Assembly (NCBI RefSeq): GCF_029024305.1
Contig: NZ_CP118974.1
Location: 372,001 to 436,000 of the forward strand
DNA length: 64,000 nt
Direction of reading: 5' to 3'
Source of the DNA: Mammaliicoccus vitulinus
GTDB taxonomy: Bacteria; Bacillota; Bacilli; Staphylococcales; Staphylococcaceae
A model generated the notes under the pieces. The model made no database searches. It was not told the origin of the DNA and was given only the letters and a program-made list of their open reading frames with translations. Both the position numbers and the translations under genes were made by a program. Numbering within the stretch: the first letter of the stretch is position 1; the number at the start of each line of letters is the position of its first letter. Shown piece by piece: positions 25,546 through 34,691 of this stretch.

Positions 25546-27957
25546 TTGGCGAACTTTTTATTTAGATTGGGTTCATCCATTGCTAAACATAAGTGGTTAA
25601 CGATTATTATTTGGCTAATTGTTTTGGTAGGTATTGTTACACCATTGACGATTAATAAACCCACTTTTGATAACGACATTACAATGAATGGTATTAAATC
25701 AATCGATACGAACGATAAAATTGAAAAAGAATTTAATCAAGATAGTGAAAAGGCAAATGTGAGAGTTGTCTTTAAGAGTGAAGATAAAAAAGGCATAACA
25801 GATCCAAAAGCGATGAAAGATATTCAAGCTGCCTTAAAAGATGCTAAAGATAAAGATGATGATATAAAAGAAATTACAGATCCTTATGAAAATAAACAAA
25901 TAAATAAAGATCAAACAACTGCTTTTGCAGATATCAATTATAAAGTATCTCAAACATCTATAAAATCAGATTCTGTCGATAAAGTTAAAGATGCTATGAA
26001 ATCAGTAGATGATGACATACAGACAGAATTAACGGGAAATGCATTAAATGCAAATACTGAAATAGGGGGCAGCTCTGAAGCAATCGGGATTATTGTTGCT
26101 TTCGCTGTCTTGCTTGTAACTTTTGGTTCATTAATTGCTGCTGGGATGCCAATTATCAGTGCAATTGTTGGATTAGGTTCAAGTATTGGTACAATCGCAT
26201 TATTAACATATTCATTCGATATTCCGAACGTTACGTTATCGCTAGCCGTGATGATAGGTTTAGCACTGGGAATAGATTATGCACTGTTTATATTATTTAG
26301 ATATAGACAAATTATTAAAACTGAGAAGGATCATATTAAAGCAATCGGTTTAGCTTTAGGAACAGCTGGTAGCGCAGTTATATTCGCAGGCGTCACAGTT
26401 GTCATTGCAGTATGTGGGCTTGCATTAGTAGGCATTGGTTTCTTAGCTACAATGGGCTTTGCTTCTGCATTAAGTGTCATCTTTGCTGTACTCAGTTCAA
26501 TTACGTTACTTCCAGCATTAATTAGTGTGTTTCATAAACAAATACACCCTAAAAAACGTAAAATTCATTCAAATGAAAGTTTAGATACACCTTGGTCTAA
26601 ATTTGTAGTAGGTAAACCGTGGATTGCAATTCTTATCGGTTTAATTATCTTAATTGCTGCTGCACTGCCAGCTTCACATATGCGATTAGGTATACCAGAT
26701 AATGGCATGAAACCTGATAGTTCAACTGAGAAAAAAGCATATGATATTATTTCTGATGATTTTGGTGAAGGGTTTAATGGACCAATTGTGATGCTCGTAG
26801 ACACTTCAGATAAAAAAGATGATCAACAAGCATTACAAAAAGATTTACAAAATGTCATGAAAGACATTGAAGATATCAAAAATGTTGAAACAGTTACACC
26901 ACCTCAACTCAATAAAGATAAAGATTATGCGCTAGTCACAGTTCTGCCAGAAAAAGGACCAAATGCAGAATCAACTTATGATTTAGTTCATGATTTAAGA
27001 GATTACAATAAAGACTCGAAAGATAAGTATGATTTAAGTACGGAAATATCTGGTCAAAGTGTAATCAATATAGATATGTCAGAAAAACTTAATGACGCCA
27101 TTCCATTATTTGCAGGTGTTATTATCTTATTAGCATTTGTACTATTAATGGTTGTGTTTAGATCGATTATTATTCCGCTTAAAGCAGTGTTAGGATTTGT
27201 ATTATCATTAGTAGCAACGTTAGGATTTACGACGCTTATTATGCAAGATGGATTTATGAGTGGCGTATTTGGAGTAGATTCAACGGGACCATTGCTCGCA
27301 TTCTTACCAGTCATTACAATAGGACTGTTGTTTGGATTGGCAATGGACTACGAAGTATTCTTAATGTCCAGAATTCATGAAGAATACGTGCGTACAATGA
27401 ACAATACGAAATCAATTAAAGTAGGACTTAAAGAAAGTGGACCTGTAATCGTAGCAGCCGCACTTATTATGTTCAGTGTATTTATAGGTTTCGTATTCCA
27501 AGATGATGTCATGATTAAATCAATGGGTATTGCATTAGCATTCGGCGTATTATTCGATGCCTTTATTGTAAGAATGACGATCATACCAGCACTTACTCAA
27601 CTATTCGGTAGAGCATCATGGTACTTACCAAACTGGTTAAACACAATTTTGCCTAAAATAGATATTGAAGGACATGCACTTAGTGAAAATAATCATGTTG
27701 CACAAAGTTCTGAAGATATAAGTGTAGCTACAATAGAAGTCAGTCCAAAAACGAAAGCATTATACGATAAGATTGATTCAAATTCAAAAGACGAAGTATT
27801 ATATGAAGCATTGCGTCAGTACGACAATGATAAAGAACAAAAAAATCAAAGTTCAGAAACTGACGACCAAAATGTTATGGCTCTATTGAATCAACAAAGT
27901 AAAAATATCGAACAAGTAAATCAATTAATAAAAGACATGATCAATAAAAATAATTAA
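25546..27957 (+). CDS. MMPL-family (RND) exporter, FarE-like
   Basis: 803 residues: two repeats of an RND/MMPL module. Each has one helix, an extracytoplasmic domain and a cluster of helices (about 170-330 and 510-690), with GLALGIDYALFILFRYR and GLAMDYEVFLMSR bearing the conserved Asp-Tyr pairs. The last 100 residues are polar and probably helical. TTG start after GGGAGG. Staphylococcal members export fatty acids (FarE) or lipids; the FarR-type regulator is not adjacent. Substrate is inference. Confidence 0.85.
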   Translation: MANFLFRLGSSIAKHKWLTIIIWLIVLVGIVTPLTINKPTFDNDITMNGIKSIDTNDKIEKEFNQDSEKANVRVVFKSEDKKGITDPKAMKDIQAALKDAKDKDDDIKEITDPYENKQINKDQTTAFADINYKVSQTSIKSDSVDKVKDAMKSVDDDIQTELTGNALNANTEIGGSSEAIGIIVAFAVLLVTFGSLIAAGMPIISAIVGLGSSIGTIALLTYSFDIPNVTLSLAVMIGLALGIDYALFILFRYRQIIKTEKDHIKAIGLALGTAGSAVIFAGVTVVIAVCGLALVGIGFLATMGFASALSVIFAVLSSITLLPALISVFHKQIHPKKRKIHSNESLDTPWSKFVVGKPWIAILIGLIILIAAALPASHMRLGIPDNGMKPDSSTEKKAYDIISDDFGEGFNGPIVMLVDTSDKKDDQQALQKDLQNVMKDIEDIKNVETVTPPQLNKDKDYALVTVLPEKGPNAESTYDLVHDLRDYNKDSKDKYDLSTEISGQSVINIDMSEKLNDAIPLFAGVIILLAFVLLMVVFRSIIIPLKAVLGFVLSLVATLGFTTLIMQDGFMSGVFGVDSTGPLLAFLPVITIGLLFGLAMDYEVFLMSRIHEEYVRTMNNTKSIKVGLKESGPVIVAAALIMFSVFIGFVFQDDVMIKSMGIALAFGVLFDAFIVRMTIIPALTQLFGRASWYLPNWLNTILPKIDIEGHALSENNHVAQSSEDISVATIEVSPKTKALYDKIDSNSKDEVLYEALRQYDNDKEQKNQSSETDDQNVMALLNQQSKNIEQVNQLIKDMINKNN

Positions 27958-27971
27958 TTGTACTTAAAACA

Positions 27972-28012
27972 AATCACCCAATCCGTTGGCATCATTTTCG
28001 GATTGGGTGTTT
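27972..28012 (+). terminator. Terminator after the MMPL gene, cassette T2 (copy 3)
   Basis: ATCACCCAATCC and GGATTGGGTGTTTTT; almost the same as the mmuM terminator, and again directly followed by a family A core. Confidence 0.85.
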
Positions 28013-28022
28013 TTATATTTCT

Positions 28023-28115
28023 AGTTTTGTAAAGTGCTGACGCCCGGGGGAATAGTATGAGTGAGAGACTACAGGCTCGAGCCATACCCCAGGCAAGCAT
28101 GCACTTTACAAAATC
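28023..28115 (+). repeat. Family A intergenic repeat, copy 6
   Basis: Nearly identical to copy 4, including the T2 hairpin before it and the attatagtttaggacatt tail after it. The tail ends in a small GGACAT/ATGTCC hairpin. Confidence 0.9.
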
Positions 28116-28197
28116 ATTATAGTTTAGGACATTTATGTCCCAGGCTGTTTTTGTTTGTGTAATTTCATTTCAAAAATGTAAATAAATCATATAAATA

Positions 28198-28226
28198 TTG
28201 AAATTAAATTCCAAAAATGAGATAAT
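28198..28226 (+). promoter_or_regulatory. Promoter of the mur operon
   Basis: TTGAAA, 17-nt spacer, GATAAT, 30 bp before the mupG start. Two ATTYCAAAAATG direct repeats (28167 and 28208) and a third related copy (ATTCCAAAAAGG, 28234) surround it and could be MurR sites. Confidence 0.6.
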
Positions 28227-28240
28227 GTAAACGATTCCAA
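28225..28240 (+). promoter_or_regulatory. Catabolite-responsive element (cre)
   Basis: ATGTAAACGATTCCAA matches WTGNAARCGNWWNCAW at every fixed position and overlaps the end of the -10 and the start-point region. CcpA binding here would repress the MurNAc operon when glucose is present. Confidence 0.8.
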
Positions 28241-28255
28241 AAAGGGTGTGTTGAT

Positions 28256-29305
28256 ATGTTAGGTTTTTCAGTATATTTAGGTGAATCTTTTGATCATGCT
28301 TATATTGAAACAATGTTAGAAGAAGGATTTCAGTATGTGTTTACTTCTCTTCAAATTCCTGAAGAGGACTCAAGTCAATATTTTGAAAAGCTAAAAGAAT
28401 TGAAACGTCTTGTAGGAAGCAAAGCTGAAATTATAGCTGATGCAAGTCCTCATGCGTTTCACAATTTAGGTCTATCATATAAAGAACCGCAAGGGTTAAG
28501 TGAGATTGGTATTGATTATATAAGGTTGGATATCTCTTTAGAACTTGAGGATATTATGTCTTTATTAGATGAATTGAAAATTGTATGTAATGCGAGTACT
28601 GACGCTCTGAATTTACTCACGCAATTAAAATCTCAAAACGTTGATATGACGCGCATCATGGTTGCACATAATTACTATCCTCGTCCTGAAACAGGGTTGG
28701 ATAAACAATTCTTTATAAATAAGAACAATGAGTTGAAGTCATTATTTCCTGATATTTCAATAATGGCATTTGTTCCGGGAACAACGCTTAGAAGTCCTGT
28801 TTATCAAGGGTTACCTACATTAGAAGATCATAGAAAAGTCCATCCTCTAGTTGCTGCTAGCGAGTTATTAGCACTAGGTGTAGATGATATTTGTATAGGG
28901 GATACGCATATCAATCAACCAACGATTAATCAATTCAACACCTTCTTTAATAATGGAATCGTGTCACTTCAAGTACAATCCGAAACAAAGCATTTAGATT
29001 ATGTTATTGGGAGAATTTTTCATAATAGAAAAGACAAAGCAAGAGATGTGATTAGAGCGGAAGAAGCAAGGCAAACTTTTCGGGAAGAAGTGTTGCCTGA
29101 AAACACGGTTGCAAGAAAAAGGGGTGCCATTACTTTAGATAATATAAAGTATGGTCGTTACATGAATGAATTACAGATTGTGAATAAACACTTAAATCAT
29201 AATGACGCGGTAAATGTTATAGGTTACGTATGTGAACAAGATTTGCCGTGCATTGACTTGATTGATGCGGGAACAGCTTTTCAGTTTATTAAGGGGGAAG
29301 ATTAG
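28256..29305 (+). CDS. mupG: 6-phospho-N-acetylmuramidase (DUF871)
   Basis: Cleaves MurNAc-6-phosphate-GlcNAc, the product of import by MurP, as shown for S. aureus MupG. 349 residues, TIM-barrel DUF871 protein (MLGFSVYLGESFDHAYIE, VAHNYYPRPETGLD, GTTLRSPVYQGLPTLEDHR). First gene of mupG-murQ-murP-murR, the same order as in S. aureus. AAAGGGTG ribosome site. The stop abuts the murQ ATG. Confidence 0.93.
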   Translation: MLGFSVYLGESFDHAYIETMLEEGFQYVFTSLQIPEEDSSQYFEKLKELKRLVGSKAEIIADASPHAFHNLGLSYKEPQGLSEIGIDYIRLDISLELEDIMSLLDELKIVCNASTDALNLLTQLKSQNVDMTRIMVAHNYYPRPETGLDKQFFINKNNELKSLFPDISIMAFVPGTTLRSPVYQGLPTLEDHRKVHPLVAASELLALGVDDICIGDTHINQPTINQFNTFFNNGIVSLQVQSETKHLDYVIGRIFHNRKDKARDVIRAEEARQTFREEVLPENTVARKRGAITLDNIKYGRYMNELQIVNKHLNHNDAVNVIGYVCEQDLPCIDLIDAGTAFQFIKGED

Positions 29306-30190
29306 ATGGATATTAGCCGTTTAACGACAGAATTAAGGAATGAACATTCTTCGAAGTTAGATACTTTAACACCTGAGCAGTTTGTTGAAGTGATGAATAA
29401 CGAAGATCAAAAGGTTGCCCAATTTATTAAAGAAGAAAATAAGGCTATAGCCAATCTTATTACACAAGTTATAAAAGGTTTAAACAATGGTGGGAGATTA
29501 ATTTATATGGGAGCGGGAACGAGTGGTAGATTAGGCGTTTTAGATGCTGCAGAATGTGTGCCAACATTTGGTGTGACATCTGATGTAGTTGTGGGACTGA
29601 TTGCGGGTGGTCCTACTGCTATGACAGTCGCTGTAGAAGGGGCAGAAGATGATGAAAGGCTAGGGGAGCAAGATTTAAAAGACTTAAAAATTAATGTGCA
29701 TGATACTGTCATCGGTATAGCTGCTAGTGGACGAACACCATATGTCATTGGTGGTTTGAAATATGCTCAAAGTATTAAAGTAGCTACTGGTTGTGTCACA
29801 TGTAATAGACAATCTGAAGTTGGAAAGCATGCTGATTTCCCAGTGCAAGTTGATGTTGGTCCAGAAGTATTAACAGGATCAACAAGACTTAAAGCAGGAA
29901 CAGCACAAAAATTAATTCTTAATATGATATCAACTGGGGCGATGGTCGGTATCGGTAAAGTGTATGAGAATTTAATGATTGATGTCAAACCAACGAATAA
30001 AAAGTTAAAGCAACGTGCAGTTAATATGATTCAAGAAGTATTAGACTGTACAGATGATGAAAGTATGAGGTTGTTTAAAGAAAGTGACGAACAAGTAAAA
30101 GTAGCAATCGTGATGGGGATGCATCAAATTACGAAAGCAGAAGCAGTTGAAAAGCTGAAACAAGCTAAGGGATTCGTAAGAAATACGTAA
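29306..30190 (+). CDS. murQ: N-acetylmuramic acid 6-phosphate etherase
   Basis: Removes lactate from MurNAc-6-P to give GlcNAc-6-P. 294 residues, SIS domain: YMGAGTSGRLGVLDAAECVP, IAGGPTAMTVAVEGAEDD, GIAASGRTPYVIGG, TGSTRLKAGTAQKLILNMIST split over segments. The ATG directly follows the mupG stop; the ribosome site GGGGGAAG lies inside the mupG end. Confidence 0.95.
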   Translation: MDISRLTTELRNEHSSKLDTLTPEQFVEVMNNEDQKVAQFIKEENKAIANLITQVIKGLNNGGRLIYMGAGTSGRLGVLDAAECVPTFGVTSDVVVGLIAGGPTAMTVAVEGAEDDERLGEQDLKDLKINVHDTVIGIAASGRTPYVIGGLKYAQSIKVATGCVTCNRQSEVGKHADFPVQVDVGPEVLTGSTRLKAGTAQKLILNMISTGAMVGIGKVYENLMIDVKPTNKKLKQRAVNMIQEVLDCTDDESMRLFKESDEQVKVAIVMGMHQITKAEAVEKLKQAKGFVRNT

Positions 30191-30209
30191 ACTAAGGGGT
30201 GTGTAGGTT

Positions 30210-31646
30210 ATGTCAAAAGAAAGAGAAATTGCACAAGCTATTTTGAAAGAAGTCGGGGGAAGAGATAATTTAGATAAAGTCATTCATTGTATGACGCGTG
30301 TTAGGATGAACATCGTTGACTATAGTAAAGTAAACCTTGAAGGTCTCAAGAATATTAAAGGGGTAATGGGTGTTGTAGAAGATGATATGCTTCAAGTCGT
30401 TATTGGACCAGGGACTGTTAATAAAGTAGCAAATGAAATGAGTTCAATAATTGGTGTCGATTTAGGGGAGGACATTAAACATAAAGCATCAAATAAGGAG
30501 CAAGTAGAAAAAGAAGCGGATTTATTCAAACAAAATTTAAACAAAAAGAATCAATCACCGTTTAAAAAAGTATTAAGATCTATCGCAAATATATTCGTAC
30601 CTTTAATACCTGCGTTTGTTGGTGCAGGTTTAATAGGTGGTATTGCAGCAGTGATTTCAAATATGTTAGCTGCTGGAACATTAGATGGAGCAACGTGGGA
30701 ACAATTTGTATTAATATTTGATATCATCAAAAATGGTATTTTTGCATATCTCGTTATTTACGTTGGGATTAATGCAGCTAAAGAGTTTGGTGCTACACCT
30801 GGACTAGGTGGTGTCATTGGTGGTACAACAATGCTCACTGGTATGGATCCTGAAAGTCCGATAAAGAACATATTTAATGGCGAGCCATTAGCTGCTGGTC
30901 AAGGTGGTGTCATTGGTGTCATATTCGCTGTCTGGATATTGTCATTAATTGAAAAGAAACTACACAAAATTGTACCAAGTTCTGTAGATATTATTGTTAC
31001 ACCGACCATTACATTATTTATAATGGGCCTCGGTACGATTTTCTTAATCATGCCTATAGCTGGATTTGTTTCAAATGGATTGTTAGGGGTTATCGATTGG
31101 GTGTTAGATATAGGTGGCGCATTCAGCGGATTTATATTAGGCGCAACTTTCTTACCACTCGTTATGTTTGGATTACATCAAGTTTTAACACCTATCCATA
31201 TTGAAATGATTAACCAATCAGGCGCGACTTATTTATTACCGATATTAGCTATGGCAGGCGCAGGACAAGTAGGTGCTGCATTTGCGTTATGGTTTAAATG
31301 TAGAAAAAATAAAAAAATTATTAATTTATTAAAAGGTGCATTGCCAGTAGGTATTTTAGGCATTGGGGAGCCATTAATATACGGTGTTACATTACCATTA
31401 GGCAGACCATTTATTACTGCTTGTATTGGTGGGGGTGTTGGTGGTGCTGTTATCGGTGGCCTCGGTCACGTTGGCGCCACAGCAATCGGACCAAGTGGTG
31501 TATCTCTTATTCCTTTAATTTCTGATAATATGTACTTAGGATATATTGCAGGATTGTTAGCAGCTTATCTAGGGGGATTTGTTGCGACATACTTATTTGG
31601 TACAAATAAAGAAATGACTGCAGCACAAGAATTGGAAGAGGACTAA
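30210..31646 (+). CDS. murP: PTS EIIBC component for MurNAc(-GlcNAc)
   Basis: Imports and phosphorylates muropeptide sugar. 478 residues: N-terminal EIIB domain with phospho-acceptor Cys27 in [12 protein letters not shown], then a multi-helix EIIC domain ([51 protein letters not shown]). It has no EIIA, so a glucose-type EIIA must act in trans. Preceded by AAGGGGTGTG. Confidence 0.93.
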   Translation: MSKEREIAQAILKEVGGRDNLDKVIHCMTRVRMNIVDYSKVNLEGLKNIKGVMGVVEDDMLQVVIGPGTVNKVANEMSSIIGVDLGEDIKHKASNKEQVEKEADLFKQNLNKKNQSPFKKVLRSIANIFVPLIPAFVGAGLIGGIAAVISNMLAAGTLDGATWEQFVLIFDIIKNGIFAYLVIYVGINAAKEFGATPGLGGVIGGTTMLTGMDPESPIKNIFNGEPLAAGQGGVIGVIFAVWILSLIEKKLHKIVPSSVDIIVTPTITLFIMGLGTIFLIMPIAGFVSNGLLGVIDWVLDIGGAFSGFILGATFLPLVMFGLHQVLTPIHIEMINQSGATYLLPILAMAGAGQVGAAFALWFKCRKNKKIINLLKGALPVGILGIGEPLIYGVTLPLGRPFITACIGGGVGGAVIGGLGHVGATAIGPSGVSLIPLISDNMYLGYIAGLLAAYLGGFVATYLFGTNKEMTAAQELEED

Positions 31647-31650
31647 TGAT

Positions 31651-32502
31651 ATGGAACATCAACATTTACTCTTATTTATAAAAGAACAAATGTCTCATTT
31701 AACGAAACACGAAAAACGTATAGCTGAATATTTTATGGAACACCCTGAAAAAACGATTAATTTAAGCGCTAAAGAATTAGGAAAGATAACAAACACAAGT
31801 GCGGCTTCTGTTATTAGATGTACACATAAATTGAATTTTAAAGGTTTCACAGATTTGAAGTTAGCGATTTCTAGATATTTACCTCAACATGAACAAAGTA
31901 TTTATCAAGAAATTAAACAAGACGAGACTGTTGATTCAATCAGTAAGAAACTGATAACGAGAGCTTCACACACACTTGAAATGACTGAAAAACATATTTC
32001 TGATGAAAGTATCAATCAAATTGTGGATCAATTATACGATACGCAGACGATGATCGTGTTTGGTGTGGGTGCTTCCAGTTTAGTAGCACAAGATTTATAT
32101 CAAAAATTCACAAGAATAGGTAAACAAGTCATTCATTCATTAGATACACATTTTTTAGCGACAGCAATTGCTTCACATAGTAAAAGCTGTATATTGATTG
32201 GCATTTCCAATTCAGGTGAGAATAACGAAACAATATCTCTAGCAAAAGTTGCTCGAAAATATGGTGTGAAAACAGTTGGACTTACACAGTCAGAACAATC
32301 TACTTTAGCAAAAATTGCGGACTTTTATTTAATACACGATGCAAGCTCAGAAAAAAGTTTGAGACTTGCAGCAACAAGTTCGCTTATTTCACAACTTATG
32401 ACGATAGATATTTTATTTTATAGTTATTTATCTAGAAATTATGATGAGCATGTTGTAACAATGAGTAAAACTAGAGATGCTGTGGAATTGTATATAGAAT
32501 AA
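31651..32502 (+). CDS. murR: RpiR-family regulator of MurNAc catabolism
   Basis: 283 residues: N-terminal RpiR helix-turn-helix (LTKHEKRIAEYFMEHPEKT, SAASVIRCTHKLNFKGFTDLK) and C-terminal SIS domain (VFGVGASSLVAQDLYQKF, IGISNSGENNETI). The SIS domain probably senses MurNAc-6-P. Starts 4 nt after murP. Likely controls its own operon. Confidence 0.92.
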   Translation: MEHQHLLLFIKEQMSHLTKHEKRIAEYFMEHPEKTINLSAKELGKITNTSAASVIRCTHKLNFKGFTDLKLAISRYLPQHEQSIYQEIKQDETVDSISKKLITRASHTLEMTEKHISDESINQIVDQLYDTQTMIVFGVGASSLVAQDLYQKFTRIGKQVIHSLDTHFLATAIASHSKSCILIGISNSGENNETISLAKVARKYGVKTVGLTQSEQSTLAKIADFYLIHDASSEKSLRLAATSSLISQLMTIDILFYSYLSRNYDEHVVTMSKTRDAVELYIE

Positions 32503-32530
32503 TAAGATTTTGATTGTAAAGTTTATACAA

Positions 32531-32577
32531 AAAAAGCATCATGTCAGTAGGCGTTAACTAATGACATGATGCTTTTT
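32531..32577. terminator. Bidirectional terminator between murR and the cyclodeaminase gene
   Basis: AAAAGCATCATGTCA and TGACATGATGCTTTTT, with A- and T-runs on both sides, between convergent genes. Confidence 0.88.
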
Positions 32578-32600
32578 ATAGTAATCGTCCTTTAAATGGA

Positions 32601-33557
32601 TTACGAAAATAATTTTTTAAATACGCCTATACCCACTGCCAAGTCGAAATGAGCAGCGCCAACGGATTTGTATATCGTCGTTTCAGTTTCATCTTCACGA
32701 CCATTTATTTTGTGTAATACGAGTTGTTGTAAATCCCCGTATGTACTACCAAAACTAAAGTGGCCTTCTTTTTCAGCTTGAATAAATTCTCCAGCTTCGG
32801 TTTGAGCACCGCCAATATCATCAAATACTATTTTGGATGATTTTTTTATTGCGTTAATATCGATTTCGCGCATTGAAGGTTGGTATGAACCAACACCATT
32901 AATATGTGTACCTTCCTTTAAATCTTTAGCATTAAATACAGCTTCATTTGAACGTGTTGCACAGTTTATAATATCGCTTTGTTGTACAACTTCTTGTACA
33001 TCTTGAGTTACGCTGATCTCTACGTTAATACCAAAGTCTTGCAGTTTTTCTTTAAAGAGTTGTGCTTTTTTAAATGTTCTATTAAATAAATAGATATGTT
33101 CAATGTTTCTTACTTCAAGTATGCCTAAAACTTGTTCGAACGCCATACCCCCAGTACCAATCACACCTAAAACACGACTATCTTTCCTGCTCAAATAGTC
33201 AGTCGCTATACCACTTAATGCACCTGTTCTTAACCTTGTTAAATAACTCGCATCGATGATTGCTTTATGTTGTCCAGTTTCTAATTCAGTAATTAATATT
33301 TTGCCTTGTGTAGTAGATAAATTCACTTTTGGATTATCAGGAAAAATAGAAATAACTTTAATTGTCCCAAGCTTTTCTTTTAAATCTAAGCAAGGCATAT
33401 AGAGCATAGCGTTGTGCGTATTAGGCATTTCAATAACTGTTCGATGTTCAACTATAATTTGTTCTTGTTCCAATTTGTTAAATAACGCCAGAGTATCTTT
33501 AATAGCATCCTTCATAAAATATTGTTTTTCAATTTCAGAATCTGTAAGTGTAAGCAT
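32601..33557 (-). CDS. Ornithine cyclodeaminase / mu-crystallin family enzyme
   Basis: 318 residues, NAD(P)-binding fold: LGVIGTGGMAFEQVLGI, ASYLTRLRTGALSGIATDYLSR, INGVGSYQPSMREID. The family includes ornithine cyclodeaminases and pyrroline-2-carboxylate or ketimine reductases; which one this is cannot be told. Start ATG 9 nt after AAAGGTG (an upstream in-frame GTG is part of that site). Confidence 0.85.
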   Translation of the reverse strand: MLTLTDSEIEKQYFMKDAIKDTLALFNKLEQEQIIVEHRTVIEMPNTHNAMLYMPCLDLKEKLGTIKVISIFPDNPKVNLSTTQGKILITELETGQHKAIIDASYLTRLRTGALSGIATDYLSRKDSRVLGVIGTGGMAFEQVLGILEVRNIEHIYLFNRTFKKAQLFKEKLQDFGINVEISVTQDVQEVVQQSDIINCATRSNEAVFNAKDLKEGTHINGVGSYQPSMREIDINAIKKSSKIVFDDIGGAQTEAGEFIQAEKEGHFSFGSTYGDLQQLVLHKINGREDETETTIYKSVGAAHFDLAVGIGVFKKLFS

Positions 33558-33674
33558 ATGTAATCGCACCTTTCCTAAGATTATTAATGTATTTCCAACA
33601 TATCATGTTATGGAAATCATTGCTTAAAATTTCTATTTCTGGGTATATAAAATAGTAACAAAGGACGTGATAGA

Positions 33675-34094
33675 ATGGCAAAGGCTAATGAAAAAAATTA
33701 TGCTGAAAGAATACAGAACGTTTCAAATAAATACGAATTAGACGACAAGCAATTACGAAAGCTATTAAATCTGCCAAAAGAAAAGTACGAATTACTATTA
33801 CATGGTAATCAAGGCGTATTAACAGATGTACAAAGAAATGAGATTGGAAAAAGACTCAACTATTTTGAGGCGATTGGAGAAAATAAAGACGCATTAAAAT
33901 ACTCTAAGTACTATATTGAAAAAACATTGAAAAAAGAGTATAATTTAACTAATAAATCTATTGCCAAATTATGTAATGTAAAGAAAAAAACAGTAAAAAA
34001 TTTATTAAATAATAAAAAAATTGATCGTAAAGAAGAGAGAAATCTCATATTAAATATTCTTCAACTCTATGAAACTTTAAAATCAGTCAACTAA
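33675..34094 (+). CDS. Hypothetical helix-turn-helix-like protein
   Basis: 139 residues, very basic and helical. Two segments look alike: YELDDKQLRKLLNLPKEKYE (about 25-44) and YNLTNKSIAKLCNVKKKTVK (about 89-108). Each resembles a helix-turn-helix, so this may be a tandem DNA-binding protein. No family recognised. AAAGGACG before the ATG. The next small gene follows in the same direction. Confidence 0.6.
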   Translation: MAKANEKNYAERIQNVSNKYELDDKQLRKLLNLPKEKYELLLHGNQGVLTDVQRNEIGKRLNYFEAIGENKDALKYSKYYIEKTLKKEYNLTNKSIAKLCNVKKKTVKNLLNNKKIDRKEERNLILNILQLYETLKSVN

Positions 34095-34148
34095 GTACTT
34101 ATCATAATATTTCATATTTTAAGAATTAAAGAAGGCTAGCGTGAAATT

Positions 34149-34445
34149 ATGAAACAAGTTGAAATTATAAGAATACTAGATGATACGTCATTTATTATTA
34201 ATGCAGGAACAAATAAAGATATTGAATCTGGATATTTTATTGATGTATTGAAGAGAGATAAATCCTATAATTATATTGCGAAAGTTGAAGAAGTTTATCC
34301 TGAATTATCGCTTTGTAAAAGGTATGGAGAACAACGCTTATTTTATGGTGATATTGTTAGAGTTAGATATCCTGATGAGTATGACATAACGACGAAAGTT
34401 ATTAAATCAAATACTACTAAAAAAAGACGTAAAAAGAGAGGATGA
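34149..34445 (+). CDS. Hypothetical protein, 98 residues
   Basis: Small beta-rich protein with a lysine/arginine tail (TTKKRRKKRG). The segment IINAGTNKDIESGYFIDVLK recalls the G-x-V-x-x-G-x-x-F repeat of FlgT-like C-terminal domains, but this is weak. The ribosome site is poor (GAAGG 14 nt away). The stop codon lies inside the terminator hairpin. Confidence 0.55.
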   Translation: MKQVEIIRILDDTSFIINAGTNKDIESGYFIDVLKRDKSYNYIAKVEEVYPELSLCKRYGEQRLFYGDIVRVRYPDEYDITTKVIKSNTTKKRRKKRG

Positions 34446-34469
34446 GATCGCCGAATCTCATCCTCTTTC
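34437..34469 (+). terminator. Terminator overlapping the 98-residue gene
   Basis: AGAGGATGAGAT, 6 nt, ATCTCATCCTCT, TT. The stem starts in the last codons of the gene. Confidence 0.8.
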
Positions 34470-34691
34470 CCGTTTAATATGTCTAAAAATTTAAAGCAAG
34501 TAACGTTGTAGATTTACAAGAATACTTTATCATATAATGTATATATTTTCCAGTAATAAGTGGAAAATCCTAGTATAAAAATACTATTGTTTATATTTTA
34601 ATTTAAGTTGTGCACATAATTATGTTGGCATTGGCAAAGTATAAAAAATAAATGTATAATAAAGAAAAAAACTAGAATGGACTGAGAGCAC

